Shown piece by piece: positions 25,496 to 34,580 of a DNA stretch of 64,000 nt (within the stretch, counting starts at the first letter, position 1; the number at the start of each line of letters is the position of its first letter). Where the stretch lies: the NCBI RefSeq assembly GCF_002940205.1, contig NZ_MDSK01000016.1:41120-105119 (forward strand), read 5' to 3'. A program made the position numbers and the translations under genes. The stretch comes from Xanthomonas arboricola pv. guizotiae (GTDB taxonomy: Bacteria; Pseudomonadota; Gammaproteobacteria; Xanthomonadales; Xanthomonadaceae). Below the pieces are notes generated by a model. It made no database searches, was not told the DNA's origin, and was given only the letters and a program-made list of their open reading frames with translations.

Positions 25496-26801
25496 GCGCG
25501 TGCAGCATTTCGATGTGCTGGTGATCGGCGCCGGCCCGGCCGGGCTGGCGGCGGCGCAGGCGGCGGCTAGTCATGGCGTGCGGGTGGGCGTGGTCGACCT
25601 GCAGCCGCGTGCCGGCGGGCAGGTGTGGCGCAACGATGTGCGGCACGGCGCGCCGGCCGATGCGCGCGCGCTGTTGCGGCAGGTGCAGGGCGCAGCCTCG
25701 ATCACGCTGCTGACGCAGACGCAGATCCTGCTGGCGCAGCCGGGCTGGCTGCTGGCCGATGGCCCGGACGGTTCCCTGCAACTGCATTACGCCGCGCTGG
25801 TGCTGGCCACCGGCGCACGCGAATTGCTGCTGCCGTTTCCGGGCTGGACCTTGCCCGGCGTCACCGGCGCCGGCGCGGCGCAGGCGCTGGCCAAACAGGG
25901 CTGGCCGCTGGCCGGCAAGCGCGTGGTGGTCGCCGGCAGCGGCCCGCTGCTGCTGGCCAGTGCGGCCACCTTGCAACGGCATGGGGCGCAGGTGCTCGGC
26001 ATCCACGAACAGACCTCTCAGGCTGCGTTGCGGCAGTTCGCATTGCAGTTGTGGCGCTGGCCGGGCAAGGCCGCGCAGGCGGTGGCGCTGCGCCTGCAAT
26101 TGCGCGCAGTGGCGTATCGCGCCGGCAGCTTTGTCGTCGCCGCACATGGCGACACGCAACTGCGCGAAATCGAGATCGAAGGGCCCACCGGCCGCACGCG
26201 GCTTGCCTGCGATCAACTGGCGGTGGGCTATGGCCTGGTGCCGAACACCGAACTCGCACAGCTGCTCGATTGCCGGCTCGACGCGTACGGCGCGCATCAA
26301 CAGGTGCATGTGGACGCACTGCTGCGCACCAGCGTGCGGCAGGTCTTTGCAGCCGGCGAGGCCTGCGGCATCGGCGGGCGCGATTGCGCGTTGATCGAAG
26401 GCGCGATGGCCGGGCACATGGCTGCCGACGCGCCGGACGCGGCGCTGCGCCTGCAGCCGCGGCGACGTGCCGCACGTGCGTTCGCCGAGGTGCTGCAACG
26501 GCAGTTCGCTCTTGATCCACGCATCCGCGCGCTGGCGCAGCCCGACACGCTGGTGTGCCGCTGCGAAGACGTGCCGCTGGGCGCGCTGGACAACTTCAAC
26601 GATGCACGCGATGCCAAGCTCGCTTCGCGCTGCGGCATGGGCGCCTGCCAGGGCCGCATCTGCGGCACCGCGCTGGCCGAGCTTGGGCGCTGCCCGCCCG
26701 CGCTTTCCACCGACGCCGGCCGCCGGCCGCCGTTGTTCCCGGTCCGCCTCGCGGCGCTGGCCGATCCGTTCACTTCCGACTCGCAAGGGAATCATCCATG
26801 A
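25488..26801 (+). CDS. D-hydroxyproline dehydrogenase, FAD/NAD(P) subunit with BFD-like Fe-S domain
   Basis: A 437-residue pyridine-nucleotide-disulphide-type flavoprotein. The first FAD motif is FDVLVIGAGPAGLAAAQAAASHG, the second nucleotide motif is KRVVVAGSGPLLLASAATL, and RQVFAAGEACGIGG is the C-terminal FAD contact. The last 70 residues hold a BFD-like cluster domain: CRCEDVPLGAL...SRCGMGACQGRICGTAL, with four cysteines as C-x-C and C-x4-C. This architecture is that of the OoxA/HcnB-type subunit in heteromeric D-amino-acid or hydroxyproline dehydrogenases. ATG 25488 lies inside the end of the 2Fe-2S gene. Its own stop overlaps the next start. Confidence 0.92.
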   Translation: MAERVQHFDVLVIGAGPAGLAAAQAAASHGVRVGVVDLQPRAGGQVWRNDVRHGAPADARALLRQVQGAASITLLTQTQILLAQPGWLLADGPDGSLQLHYAALVLATGARELLLPFPGWTLPGVTGAGAAQALAKQGWPLAGKRVVVAGSGPLLLASAATLQRHGAQVLGIHEQTSQAALRQFALQLWRWPGKAAQAVALRLQLRAVAYRAGSFVVAAHGDTQLREIEIEGPTGRTRLACDQLAVGYGLVPNTELAQLLDCRLDAYGAHQQVHVDALLRTSVRQVFAAGEACGIGGRDCALIEGAMAGHMAADAPDAALRLQPRRRAARAFAEVLQRQFALDPRIRALAQPDTLVCRCEDVPLGALDNFNDARDAKLASRCGMGACQGRICGTALAELGRCPPALSTDAGRRPPLFPVRLAALADPFTSDSQGNHP

Positions 26802-27706
26802 GTATTGCTGCGTTCTGGCATGGCGTGCTGCCGGCCATCACCACCCCGTTCACCGCCTCCGGCGAGATCGATCACGACTTCCTCGCCAAGCACGCCAATC
26901 AACTGGTGGACGCCGGCTGCACCGCGATCGTGCCGCTGGGCTCGTTGGGCGAAGCGGCCACCTTGAGCGTGGAAGACAAGGTGGCGATCCTGCGCACGTT
27001 GGTCACCGCCTTGAACGGCCGTGTGCCGGTGGTGCCGGGCATCGCCAGCCTGGCCACCGGTGAGGCGGTGGCGCTGGCCAAGGCGGCCAAGGAGATCGGC
27101 TGCGGCGGTTTGATGGTGCTGCCGCCCTACGTCTACTCCACCGACTGGCGCGAGATGGGCGCGCATGTGCGCGCGGTGATCGCCGCCACCGACCTGCCGG
27201 TGATCCTGTACAACAACCCGGTGGCCTACAAGACCGATTTCGGCCCGGCGCAGATCGCCGAGCTGGCCGCCGAATTCCCCAACCTGCAGGCAGTGAAGGA
27301 ATCCTCGGGCGACGTGCGCCGCTTCGCCGCGCTGCAGGAGCTGCTGGGCGATCGTCTGGCGCTGCTGGTGGGCATGGACGATGCCATCGTCGAAGGCCTG
27401 AGCATGGGCGCCAAGGGCTGGATCGCCGGCCTGGTCAACGCCTACCCGAAGGAATCGGTGCGCCTGTTCGAACTCGCGCGCGACGGTGGCTATCCGGCGG
27501 CGAAGGAACTCTACGACTGGTTCCTGCCGCTGTTGCGCCTGGATACCGTGCCCAAGTTCGTGCAGTTGATCAAACTGGTGCAGGAAAAGGTCGGCCTGGG
27601 CAGCGAGCGCGTGCGTGCGCCGCGCCTGGTGGTCGACGGTGCCGAGCGCGAGGCCGCGCTCAAGGTCATCGACCACGCCATCGCCACTGCGCCCAAACTG
27701 TCCTGA
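26798..27706 (+). CDS. lhpC: Delta1-pyrroline-4-hydroxy-2-carboxylate deaminase (DapA/NAL family)
   Basis: A 302-residue TIM-barrel aldolase-type enzyme of the dihydrodipicolinate synthase family. The Schiff-base lysine is K167 in NLQAVKESSGDVRRF and the catalytic tyrosine is Y138 in VILYNNPVAYK; the GSLGEAATLSVEDK loop is present. In this operon the expected reaction is deamination and dehydration of Delta1-pyrroline-4-hydroxy-2-carboxylate to 2-oxoglutarate semialdehyde (2,5-dioxopentanoate). Assignment to this reaction rather than lysine synthesis rests on its place between the dehydrogenase and the semialdehyde dehydrogenase genes. Confidence 0.92.
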   Translation: MSIAAFWHGVLPAITTPFTASGEIDHDFLAKHANQLVDAGCTAIVPLGSLGEAATLSVEDKVAILRTLVTALNGRVPVVPGIASLATGEAVALAKAAKEIGCGGLMVLPPYVYSTDWREMGAHVRAVIAATDLPVILYNNPVAYKTDFGPAQIAELAAEFPNLQAVKESSGDVRRFAALQELLGDRLALLVGMDDAIVEGLSMGAKGWIAGLVNAYPKESVRLFELARDGGYPAAKELYDWFLPLLRLDTVPKFVQLIKLVQEKVGLGSERVRAPRLVVDGAEREAALKVIDHAIATAPKLS

Positions 27707-27892
27707 CGATGAGCTCGCGCTGCACGCCACCGGATGAGCGCCGCGCACGGATGCACGCGCGGACGCGGTGGCCGGCGGAGCGAGAGGTGGGTGGATGAGG
27801 ATGTCGCATCAGCGCGGCATCTTCGTCGTTTTTTGGTCGCCCGCTGCCGCACAGTGCGCAGGGTCTGTCCTCATGCAACCGAAGGTGCCGCA

Positions 27893-29509
27893 ATGAACGA
27901 GACGCTCCAATCCACGCCCATCCAGCAGGCCGAGGTGTTGCTGGCCGGCCGGTGGCAACCCAGCCGCGCGGCGAGCGCCAGCTTCCGTGCCGCCGACCCG
28001 AGCACGGGCGAGGCGATCGGGCCGCAATTTCCGGTCAGCGGTGCGGAGGATGTCGAAACCGCGGTTGCGGCAGCGCAAGCGGTTGCAGCGGAACTTGCCG
28101 CGGCACCGGTCGAACGGATTGCCGCATTCCTGGACGCCTACGCCGACGCGCTGGATGCCGATGCCGACACGCTGGTCGCACTTGCCCACGCCGAAACCGC
28201 ATTGCCGGCGCCCACGCGCTTGCGCGGCAACGAGCTGCCACGCACCAGCGGACAATTGCGCCAGGCCGCACAGGCGGTGCGCAGTTACAGCTGGACCCAA
28301 CCCATCATCGATACCGCTGCCGATCTGCGTTCGCATCTGGCGCCGCTCGGCAAGCCGGTGGTGGTGTTTGGCCCGAACAATTTCCCGTTCGCCTTCAATG
28401 CGATTGCCGGCAGCGATTTCGCCTCGGCCATTGCCGCGCGCAACCCGGTGATCGCCAAGGCGCATCCGCTGCATCCTGCCACCAGCCAGCGCATGGCGCA
28501 GCTTGCGCACGCAGCCTTGCTTGCGGCGGGCCTGCCGGCTGCGGCGGTGCAGTTGCTGTATCACGTCGACAATGCCACCGGCCTGCGGCTGGCCGGCGAT
28601 GCGCGGCTGGGAGCGATCGGCTTCACCGGCAGCCGTGCCGGCGGGCTGGCGCTGAAGGCCGCCGCCGATGCGGCCGGCGTGCCGTTCTATGCCGAGCTGT
28701 CCAGCGTCAACCCGGTGTTCCTGCTGCCGGGCGCACTGGCCGAACGCGGCGCCGCGCTGGCGCAGGAATTCTTCTCCTCGTGCACGCTGGGTAGCGGCCA
28801 GTTCTGCACCAATCCCGGGGTGGTGGTGGTGCCGCAGGGCGAGGCCGGCGATGCATTCGTGGCCGCGACCACGGCGCATTTCGAGGCCGCCATGCCGATG
28901 GTGCTGTTTTCCAGTGCAGGCGTGGAAGGCGTGCAACACGGGGTGGCAGCGCTGCGCGCTGCCGGCGCCGCGCTGCTTGCCGGCGGGCACACCGGCGAAG
29001 ACGGCTATCGCCATGCGCCGACCTTGTTGAGCGTGGATGGGCAGGCCTTCCTCGCCGGTCCGCACGCGTTGCAGACCGAGGCCTTCGGCCCGGTGAGCCT
29101 GCTGGTGCGCGCGCGCGATATCGCGCAGATGACGCAGATCGCCGCTGCATTCGAAGGCAACCTCACCGGCACCCTGTACCGCGCGGCCGATGGCAGCGAC
29201 GATGCGGCCTGGCAGGCCATCGCCCCGGTGCTGCGGGCGCGGGTGGGGCGCTTGATCAACAGCAAGATGCCGACCGGCGTGGCGGTGAGCGCGGCGCAGA
29301 ACCATGGCGGGCCGTTTCCCAGCACCGGGCACCCGGGCTTCACCGCGGTGGGCATGCCCGGTTCGATCCGCCGCTTCGCCGCCCTGCACAGCTACGACGC
29401 GGTGCCGGACGCCCTGCTGCCGGCCGACTTGCGCCAGCGCAATCCGGGTGGCGTGGCGCGCCTGGTCGATGGGCAATGGAGCACCGCCGCCCTCGGAGCC
29501 GGCGCATGA
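27893..29509 (+). CDS. 2-oxoglutarate semialdehyde (2,5-dioxovalerate) dehydrogenase
   Basis: A 538-residue NAD(P)-dependent aldehyde dehydrogenase. The catalytic cysteine is at about C305 in LGSGQFCTNPG and the general base at about E268 in YAELSSVNPVFLLP; VFGPNNFPFAFNAIAGSDFASAIAARNPVIAKAHP is the cofactor-binding region. The -FGPNNFPFA- and -SGQFCTNPG- variants are those of the ketoglutaric semialdehyde dehydrogenase subgroup, which finishes hydroxyproline and sugar-acid pathways by making 2-oxoglutarate. Start chosen as ATG 27893 (MNETLQSTP). A 186-base gap after lhpC contains no gene that I can see; the stop overlaps the next gene. Confidence 0.92.
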   Translation: MNETLQSTPIQQAEVLLAGRWQPSRAASASFRAADPSTGEAIGPQFPVSGAEDVETAVAAAQAVAAELAAAPVERIAAFLDAYADALDADADTLVALAHAETALPAPTRLRGNELPRTSGQLRQAAQAVRSYSWTQPIIDTAADLRSHLAPLGKPVVVFGPNNFPFAFNAIAGSDFASAIAARNPVIAKAHPLHPATSQRMAQLAHAALLAAGLPAAAVQLLYHVDNATGLRLAGDARLGAIGFTGSRAGGLALKAAADAAGVPFYAELSSVNPVFLLPGALAERGAALAQEFFSSCTLGSGQFCTNPGVVVVPQGEAGDAFVAATTAHFEAAMPMVLFSSAGVEGVQHGVAALRAAGAALLAGGHTGEDGYRHAPTLLSVDGQAFLAGPHALQTEAFGPVSLLVRARDIAQMTQIAAAFEGNLTGTLYRAADGSDDAAWQAIAPVLRARVGRLINSKMPTGVAVSAAQNHGGPFPSTGHPGFTAVGMPGSIRRFAALHSYDAVPDALLPADLRQRNPGGVARLVDGQWSTAALGAGA

Positions 29510-30705
29510 GCAGCCAGATCGGCGGGCTGTCGCTGGAGCAGGCGCGCGCGCAATTGACGCCGTGGACGCAGCGCGCCGCGCCGATCGCCGCGCAGGAATA
29601 CGCACGGCGCATCGAATGCGCACGCCGCCTGATGCGCGCGCACGGCGTGGATGCGCTGTTGATCGGCGCCGGCACCTCGCTGCGCTATTTCACCGGCGTG
29701 CCATGGGGCGCGAGCGAGCGCCTGGTCGCGCTGCTGCTCACGCTGGACGGCGACCCGGTGCTGATCTGCCCCGCGTTCGAAGAAGGCTCGCTGGATGCGG
29801 TGCTGAAGATCGCGGTCGCCAAACATCTGTGGGAAGAACACGAGGACCCGTACGCGCTGGTGGTGCAGGTGATGGACGACCGCCACGCGCATGCGCTGGC
29901 GCTGGATCCGGGCATCGCCTTTGCCGTGCACACCGGCCTGCGCGCGCACCTGGGCACGGCGATCCGCGATGCCGGGGCCATCATCGACGGCTGCCGCATG
30001 TGCAAGTCGCCGGCCGAGCTGGCGCTGATGCAGCAGGCCTGCGACATGACCTTGCTGGTGCAGCGGCTGGCCGCCGGCATCGCCCAGGAAGGCATCGGCA
30101 CCGACCAGCTGGTGCGCTTCATCGACGAAGCGCATCGCGCGCTGGGCGCGGACAACGGCTCGACCTTCTGCATCGTGCAGTTCGGCCATGCCACCGCGTT
30201 TCCGCACGGCATTCCCGGCGTGCAGCACCTGCGTGCAGGCGAGCTGGTGCTGATCGACACCGGCTGCACCGTGCAGGGCTACCACTCCGATATCACCCGC
30301 ACCTGGATCTACGGCACGCCCGACGACGCGCAACGGCGCATCTGGGACCTGGAGCAGGCGGCGCAGGCAGCGGCGTTTGCGGCGATCCGCCCCGGGCTCG
30401 CCTGCGAAGCGGTGGACCAGGCCGCGCGCAGCGTGCTGGAGGCCGCTGGGCTGGGCCCGGACTACCGCTTGCCGGGATTGCCGCACCGCACCGGCCATGG
30501 CTGCGGCCTGGCGATCCACGAAGCGCCGTATCTGGTGCGCGGCAATGCGCAGCCGCTGCAGCCGGGCATGTGCGCCAGCAACGAGCCGATGATCGTGGTG
30601 CCCGGTGCGTTCGGGGTGCGCCTGGAAGACCACTTTTACGTCACCGATACCGGCGCGCAGTGGTTTACGCCGCCGTCGCCGGCGATCGACCAACCGTTCG
30701 CATGA
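29506..30705 (+). CDS. M24 family metallopeptidase (Xaa-Pro dipeptidase-like)
   Basis: A 399-residue pita-bread-fold peptidase. All five metal ligands of M24 are visible: Asp in LVLIDTGCTVQGYHSDITRTWI (two Asp), His in GHGCGLAIHE, Glu in SNEPMIVVPG and Glu in VRLEDHFYV. Xaa-Pro dipeptidases and aminopeptidases cleave the bond before proline. Being coupled by an ATGA overlap to the last hydroxyproline-catabolic gene, it probably releases proline or hydroxyproline from short peptides in the cytoplasm (inference). No signal peptide. Confidence 0.92.
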   Translation: MSSQIGGLSLEQARAQLTPWTQRAAPIAAQEYARRIECARRLMRAHGVDALLIGAGTSLRYFTGVPWGASERLVALLLTLDGDPVLICPAFEEGSLDAVLKIAVAKHLWEEHEDPYALVVQVMDDRHAHALALDPGIAFAVHTGLRAHLGTAIRDAGAIIDGCRMCKSPAELALMQQACDMTLLVQRLAAGIAQEGIGTDQLVRFIDEAHRALGADNGSTFCIVQFGHATAFPHGIPGVQHLRAGELVLIDTGCTVQGYHSDITRTWIYGTPDDAQRRIWDLEQAAQAAAFAAIRPGLACEAVDQAARSVLEAAGLGPDYRLPGLPHRTGHGCGLAIHEAPYLVRGNAQPLQPGMCASNEPMIVVPGAFGVRLEDHFYVTDTGAQWFTPPSPAIDQPFA

Positions 30706-30727
30706 GCCGACCGAGGCTCACGCACGC

Positions 30728-30792
30728 GTAGGAGCGCACCCGGGCGCGACGGGCAGTCCCGATAAGGCCGTCGCGCTCAGGCGCGCTCCTAC
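30728..30792. repeat. Solitary REP-like palindromic element
   Basis: GTAGGAGCGCACCCGGGCGC at the left and GCGCGCTCCTAC at the right form an imperfect inverted repeat of 65 bases. It is related to the tandem units at 12288-12858. It lies between the M24 peptidase and the first DUF885 gene and may separate the two transcripts or stabilise the upstream mRNA 3' end. Confidence 0.75.
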
Positions 30793-30820
30793 AGCCGCCA
30801 TTGCATCTTGGAGTAACTGC

Positions 30821-32647
30821 ATGAACCACCTGCGTCCCGTCGCCATCGGCCTGCTGGCCGCCGCCTTGTTCACTGCCTGCAAGCCGGCGCCGCCGGCAGC
30901 GGAGACGGCAGCTGCGGCCACCTCTGCGCCAACCAGCGAACAGGCCGCCCAGGCCGCCCAGGCCTTCGATGCGCTGCTGGACAAGCAATGGCAGTACCAG
31001 TTGCAGCACAACCCGGAGTTCGCCAGCATCATCGGCGACAAGCGGTACAACGATCGTTGGAGCGACTATTCGCTCGAGGCCGTGCAGGCCGAGCGCACTG
31101 CCACCGCCGAGCTGCTCACGCAATTCGAAGCGATCGACAGCAAGGCGCTGGACGAGCAGCGCCAGCTCAGCCTGCAGATGATGCTGGGCCAGTTGCGCGA
31201 CAAGCTCGAAGGCATCGACCTGAAGACCTATGCGATGCCGCTGGAGCCGATCGGCGGCATCCAGCTGGGGCTGGCCGGTTATGGCGATGCGTTTCCGTTC
31301 GAGAACGCCAGGGATTATCAGGACTACATCAAGCGCCTGCAGACGATTCCGACGGTGATCGACCAGGTGATCGCGGTGTCGCGGCAGGGTGCGAAGGAGG
31401 GGCTGGTGCAGCCGCGTTATCTGCTGGAGCGCCTGCCCGAGCAGATCGACAAGATCGCCGCGCTGACCGGCGAGCAGAGCCCGTTCGCCTCGCCGTTGAA
31501 AAAGCTCGAGGCCGCGGTGCCGGCCGAGCAGCGCGCTGCGCTGCGCACGCAGCTGCTTGCGGCGATCGAGCAACAGGTGCGCCCGGCCTACGCCAAGCTG
31601 GCCGCGTTCGTGCGCGACGAATACGCCGCGCAAGGGCGCGCGCAGGAGGGCGTATGGTCGCTGCCCGATGGCGAACGCCGCTATCGCTATGCCATCCACA
31701 CCCAGACCACCACCGACATGGCGCCGGAGGAGATCCATCAGATCGGCCTGAAGGAAGTGGCGCGCATCGAAGGCGAGATGACGGTGATCGCCAAGGCGCA
31801 GGGCTTTGCCGACCTGGCCAGCTTCCGCAAGGCGGTGGACACCGACAAGCGCCACTTCGCCAGCTCCGGCGAGCAGATCCTGCAGCAATACCGCCAGTAC
31901 ATCGCCGCGATGGAACCCGAGTTGCCCAAGCTGTTCGGTCACCTGCCGAAAACGCGGCTGGAAGTGCAGGCGATGCCCGCATTCCGGCGCAGCGCGCCCG
32001 GCGCCGAATACTGGCAGAGCAATCCGGAAGGCACCAAGCCGGCCATCGTGAAGGTCAACACCAGCGACTTCGCCAGCCGCACGCTGGTCAATATCGAAAC
32101 CACCGCCTATCACGAGGGCGTGCCGGGCCATCACCTGCAGATCTCGCTTGCGCAGACGTTGCCATTGCCGCCGTTCCGCCAGCAGGCCGGCTACAACGCC
32201 TATATCGAAGGCTGGGCGCTGTACGCCGAGCGCCTGGGCAAGGAGATCGGTTTCTTCAAGGATCCATACAACGACTACGGCCGGCTGTCCGGCGAGCTGT
32301 TGCGCGCCAATCGCCTGGTGCTCGACACCGGTGTGCATTACAAGCGCTGGAACCGCCAGCAGATGGTGGATTTCTTCCACGCACATCCGTCCGATGACGA
32401 GCCCAGCATCCAGTCCGAAACCGATCGCTATATCGTCTGGCCGGGCCAGGCGTTGGGCTACAAACTGGGGCAGCTGCAGATTCTTGCGCTGCGTGCGGAG
32501 GCGGAAAAAGAACTCGGCGATCGCTTCGATGTGCGCGCCTTCCACGATGCGGTGCTCGGCGGCGGCGCGATGCCGCTGGCGATGCTGCAGCAGCGCGTGC
32601 GCCAGTGGATCGCGCAGGCCAAGGCGGCGCCGGAGGCACGCGGATGA
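30821..32647 (+). CDS. DUF885 family metallopeptidase, predicted lipoprotein
   Basis: A 608-residue DUF885 protein. The N-terminus MNHLRPVAIGLLAAALFTACKP is a lipoprotein signal with lipobox LFTAC, so it would be anchored in the envelope. The gluzincin-like zinc motif is in ETTAYHEGVPGHHLQISLA (HE-x2-PGH), with a downstream Glu in GWALYAERLGKEIG as probable third ligand, and ETDRYIVWPGQALGYKLGQ near the C-terminus. DUF885 proteins are M3-like/M32-like fold peptidases whose natural substrates are mostly unknown. It is first in an operon of peptidases and a permease, and overlaps the next DUF885 gene by ATGA. Confidence 0.88.
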   Translation: MNHLRPVAIGLLAAALFTACKPAPPAAETAAAATSAPTSEQAAQAAQAFDALLDKQWQYQLQHNPEFASIIGDKRYNDRWSDYSLEAVQAERTATAELLTQFEAIDSKALDEQRQLSLQMMLGQLRDKLEGIDLKTYAMPLEPIGGIQLGLAGYGDAFPFENARDYQDYIKRLQTIPTVIDQVIAVSRQGAKEGLVQPRYLLERLPEQIDKIAALTGEQSPFASPLKKLEAAVPAEQRAALRTQLLAAIEQQVRPAYAKLAAFVRDEYAAQGRAQEGVWSLPDGERRYRYAIHTQTTTDMAPEEIHQIGLKEVARIEGEMTVIAKAQGFADLASFRKAVDTDKRHFASSGEQILQQYRQYIAAMEPELPKLFGHLPKTRLEVQAMPAFRRSAPGAEYWQSNPEGTKPAIVKVNTSDFASRTLVNIETTAYHEGVPGHHLQISLAQTLPLPPFRQQAGYNAYIEGWALYAERLGKEIGFFKDPYNDYGRLSGELLRANRLVLDTGVHYKRWNRQQMVDFFHAHPSDDEPSIQSETDRYIVWPGQALGYKLGQLQILALRAEAEKELGDRFDVRAFHDAVLGGGAMPLAMLQQRVRQWIAQAKAAPEARG

Positions 32648-34515
32648 GCACCTATAGCGTCTGGCGCGCGAGCGCATTGAGCGTGCTGTTTGTTGCCAGC
32701 CTGGGCGGCACCGCCATGCAGGCACAGGCCGCAGCACCTGCACCCGCAGCAAGCACGCAGGACGGTGCAGCGGCACGCTTCAACGCGCTGTACACGCGCG
32801 AATGGCGCTGGCGCCAGGCACAGCTGTCCGGCGCGGTGGATGAAGACAACCAGGCCACGCAGGACAGGCAGTCCGACCATCTGCCCAAGGTCGATGTGGC
32901 CACGCAAAATCTGCGCACCGCGTACTGGCAACAGACGTTGAAGGAGCTGGATGCGATTCCGGCGGTGCAGTTGCCGGCCGAAGATCAGGTGAGCTACCAG
33001 GTGTACCGGCAGCAGCTGCTGGTGCTGCTGGACCAGCAGCACTTCCGCGCCTGGGAAATGCCGTTCAACAGCGACTCGGCGTTCTGGAGCGACCTGGGCT
33101 TCAGCGCCGAGGCCAAGCTGCGTACGCGCGAGGACTACCAGCGCTATCTCAAGATGCTCGCCGATATCCCGCGCTATTTCGCCGAGCACACCGACAATAT
33201 GCGTGCCGGCCTGGCGCGCGGTTTCAGCCAGCCCCGGGTGACCCTGACCGGGCGCGACCAGTCCATCGCCGACGTGGTGCAGGCCAAGGGCGAGGCCAAT
33301 CCGTTCTACGCACCGTTCAAGCAGATGCCGGCCACCCTGCCTGCCGATGTGCAGGCGCAATTGCGCCAGCAGGCAGTGCAGACCATCGATGCGCAGGTGC
33401 TGCCGGCCTACGCGAGCTTGCTGGACTTCATCCGCAACGAGTACCAGCCGCGCGCGCGCACCACGCTGGCCGGCGAGGCCTTGCCGGACGGGCAGGCGTA
33501 TTACCGCGCGCAGATCCGCGAATTCACCACGCTGGAGTTGAGCCCGGAGCAGATCCACCAGATCGGTCTGCAGGAAGTGGCCAGGCTGCGCACGCAGATG
33601 GATCAGACCATCGTCGACAGCGGCTTCAAGGCACCGGCCGGGCAGGCGGTGTTTCCGGCCTTCCTGCACTTCCTGCGCAGCGACCCGCAGTTCTATGCCA
33701 AGACGCCGGAACAGTTGCTCAAGCAGGCCGCCTGGATCGCCAAGCGCGTGGACGCCAAGGTGGGCGATTACATCGGCCGGCTGCCGCGCCGACGCTTCGC
33801 GATCGAGCCGGTACCGCCGGAGCTGGCGCCGTTCTACACCGGCGGGCGTGGCGGGCCCGGCATCTATCTGGTCAACACCTACAACCTGCCGTCGCGGCCG
33901 CTGTACAACCTGACCGCACTGACGCTGCACGAGTCCTCGCCCGGCCACGCGCTGCAGATGCCGCTGGCGGCAGAGGCGCAGGGGCTGCCGGAGTTTCGCC
34001 GCTACGCCTACATTTCTGCCTATGGCGAAGGCTGGGCCCTGTATTCGGAGTACCTGGGCCAGGAAATGGGCATGTACGACACGCCCTATGACCGCTTCGG
34101 CTATCTCACCTACCAGATGTGGCGCGCCTGCCGCCTGGTGATCGATACCGGCATCCACCACAAGGGCTGGACGCGCGCGCAGGCGCAGGCCTACCTGCGC
34201 GACAACACCGCCTTGAGCGAGCACGAGGTCACCACCGAGGTGGACCGCTACATCGCCTGGCCGGGGCAGGCGTTGTCGTATTACCTGGGCGAGCTGAAGA
34301 TCCTGGAGCTGCGGCGCAAGGCCGAAGCCGCCCTGGGCGAAAAATTCGACCTGCGCCATTTCCACGATGCGGTGCTGCAGACCGGCTCGGTGCCATTGCC
34401 GGTGCTGGAAGCGCGCATCGACCGCTTCATCGCCGACGGTGGTGTCTCGCCGTATGCCGCCGAAGATGCTGCCGGGCCGGCGGCAGCAGCGGCCAAGGCC
34501 GCTGCCAGCGACTGA
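32644..34515 (+). CDS. Second DUF885 family metallopeptidase, exported
   Basis: A 623-residue DUF885 paralogue of the preceding protein. It has an ordinary Sec signal (SVLFVASLGGTAMQAQA) without a lipobox, so it is probably soluble in the periplasm. The zinc site is TLHESSPGHALQMPLA (HE-x2-PGH) and GWALYSEYLGQEMGMYD. VTTEVDRYIAWPGQALSYYLGELKILELRRKAEAALGEKF is the shared C-terminal signature. The two DUF885 proteins align along their length but are clearly diverged, which suggests different specificities. An alanine-rich tail (AAGPAAAAAKAAASD) ends the protein. Confidence 0.88.
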   Translation: MSTYSVWRASALSVLFVASLGGTAMQAQAAAPAPAASTQDGAAARFNALYTREWRWRQAQLSGAVDEDNQATQDRQSDHLPKVDVATQNLRTAYWQQTLKELDAIPAVQLPAEDQVSYQVYRQQLLVLLDQQHFRAWEMPFNSDSAFWSDLGFSAEAKLRTREDYQRYLKMLADIPRYFAEHTDNMRAGLARGFSQPRVTLTGRDQSIADVVQAKGEANPFYAPFKQMPATLPADVQAQLRQQAVQTIDAQVLPAYASLLDFIRNEYQPRARTTLAGEALPDGQAYYRAQIREFTTLELSPEQIHQIGLQEVARLRTQMDQTIVDSGFKAPAGQAVFPAFLHFLRSDPQFYAKTPEQLLKQAAWIAKRVDAKVGDYIGRLPRRRFAIEPVPPELAPFYTGGRGGPGIYLVNTYNLPSRPLYNLTALTLHESSPGHALQMPLAAEAQGLPEFRRYAYISAYGEGWALYSEYLGQEMGMYDTPYDRFGYLTYQMWRACRLVIDTGIHHKGWTRAQAQAYLRDNTALSEHEVTTEVDRYIAWPGQALSYYLGELKILELRRKAEAALGEKFDLRHFHDAVLQTGSVPLPVLEARIDRFIADGGVSPYAAEDAAGPAAAAAKAAASD

Positions 34516-34580
34516 TCCAGGACATCACCAGCCGACGTTCTTCGCTACACCAACCGCGTATCCACGCTTCGGGGCGAGCA

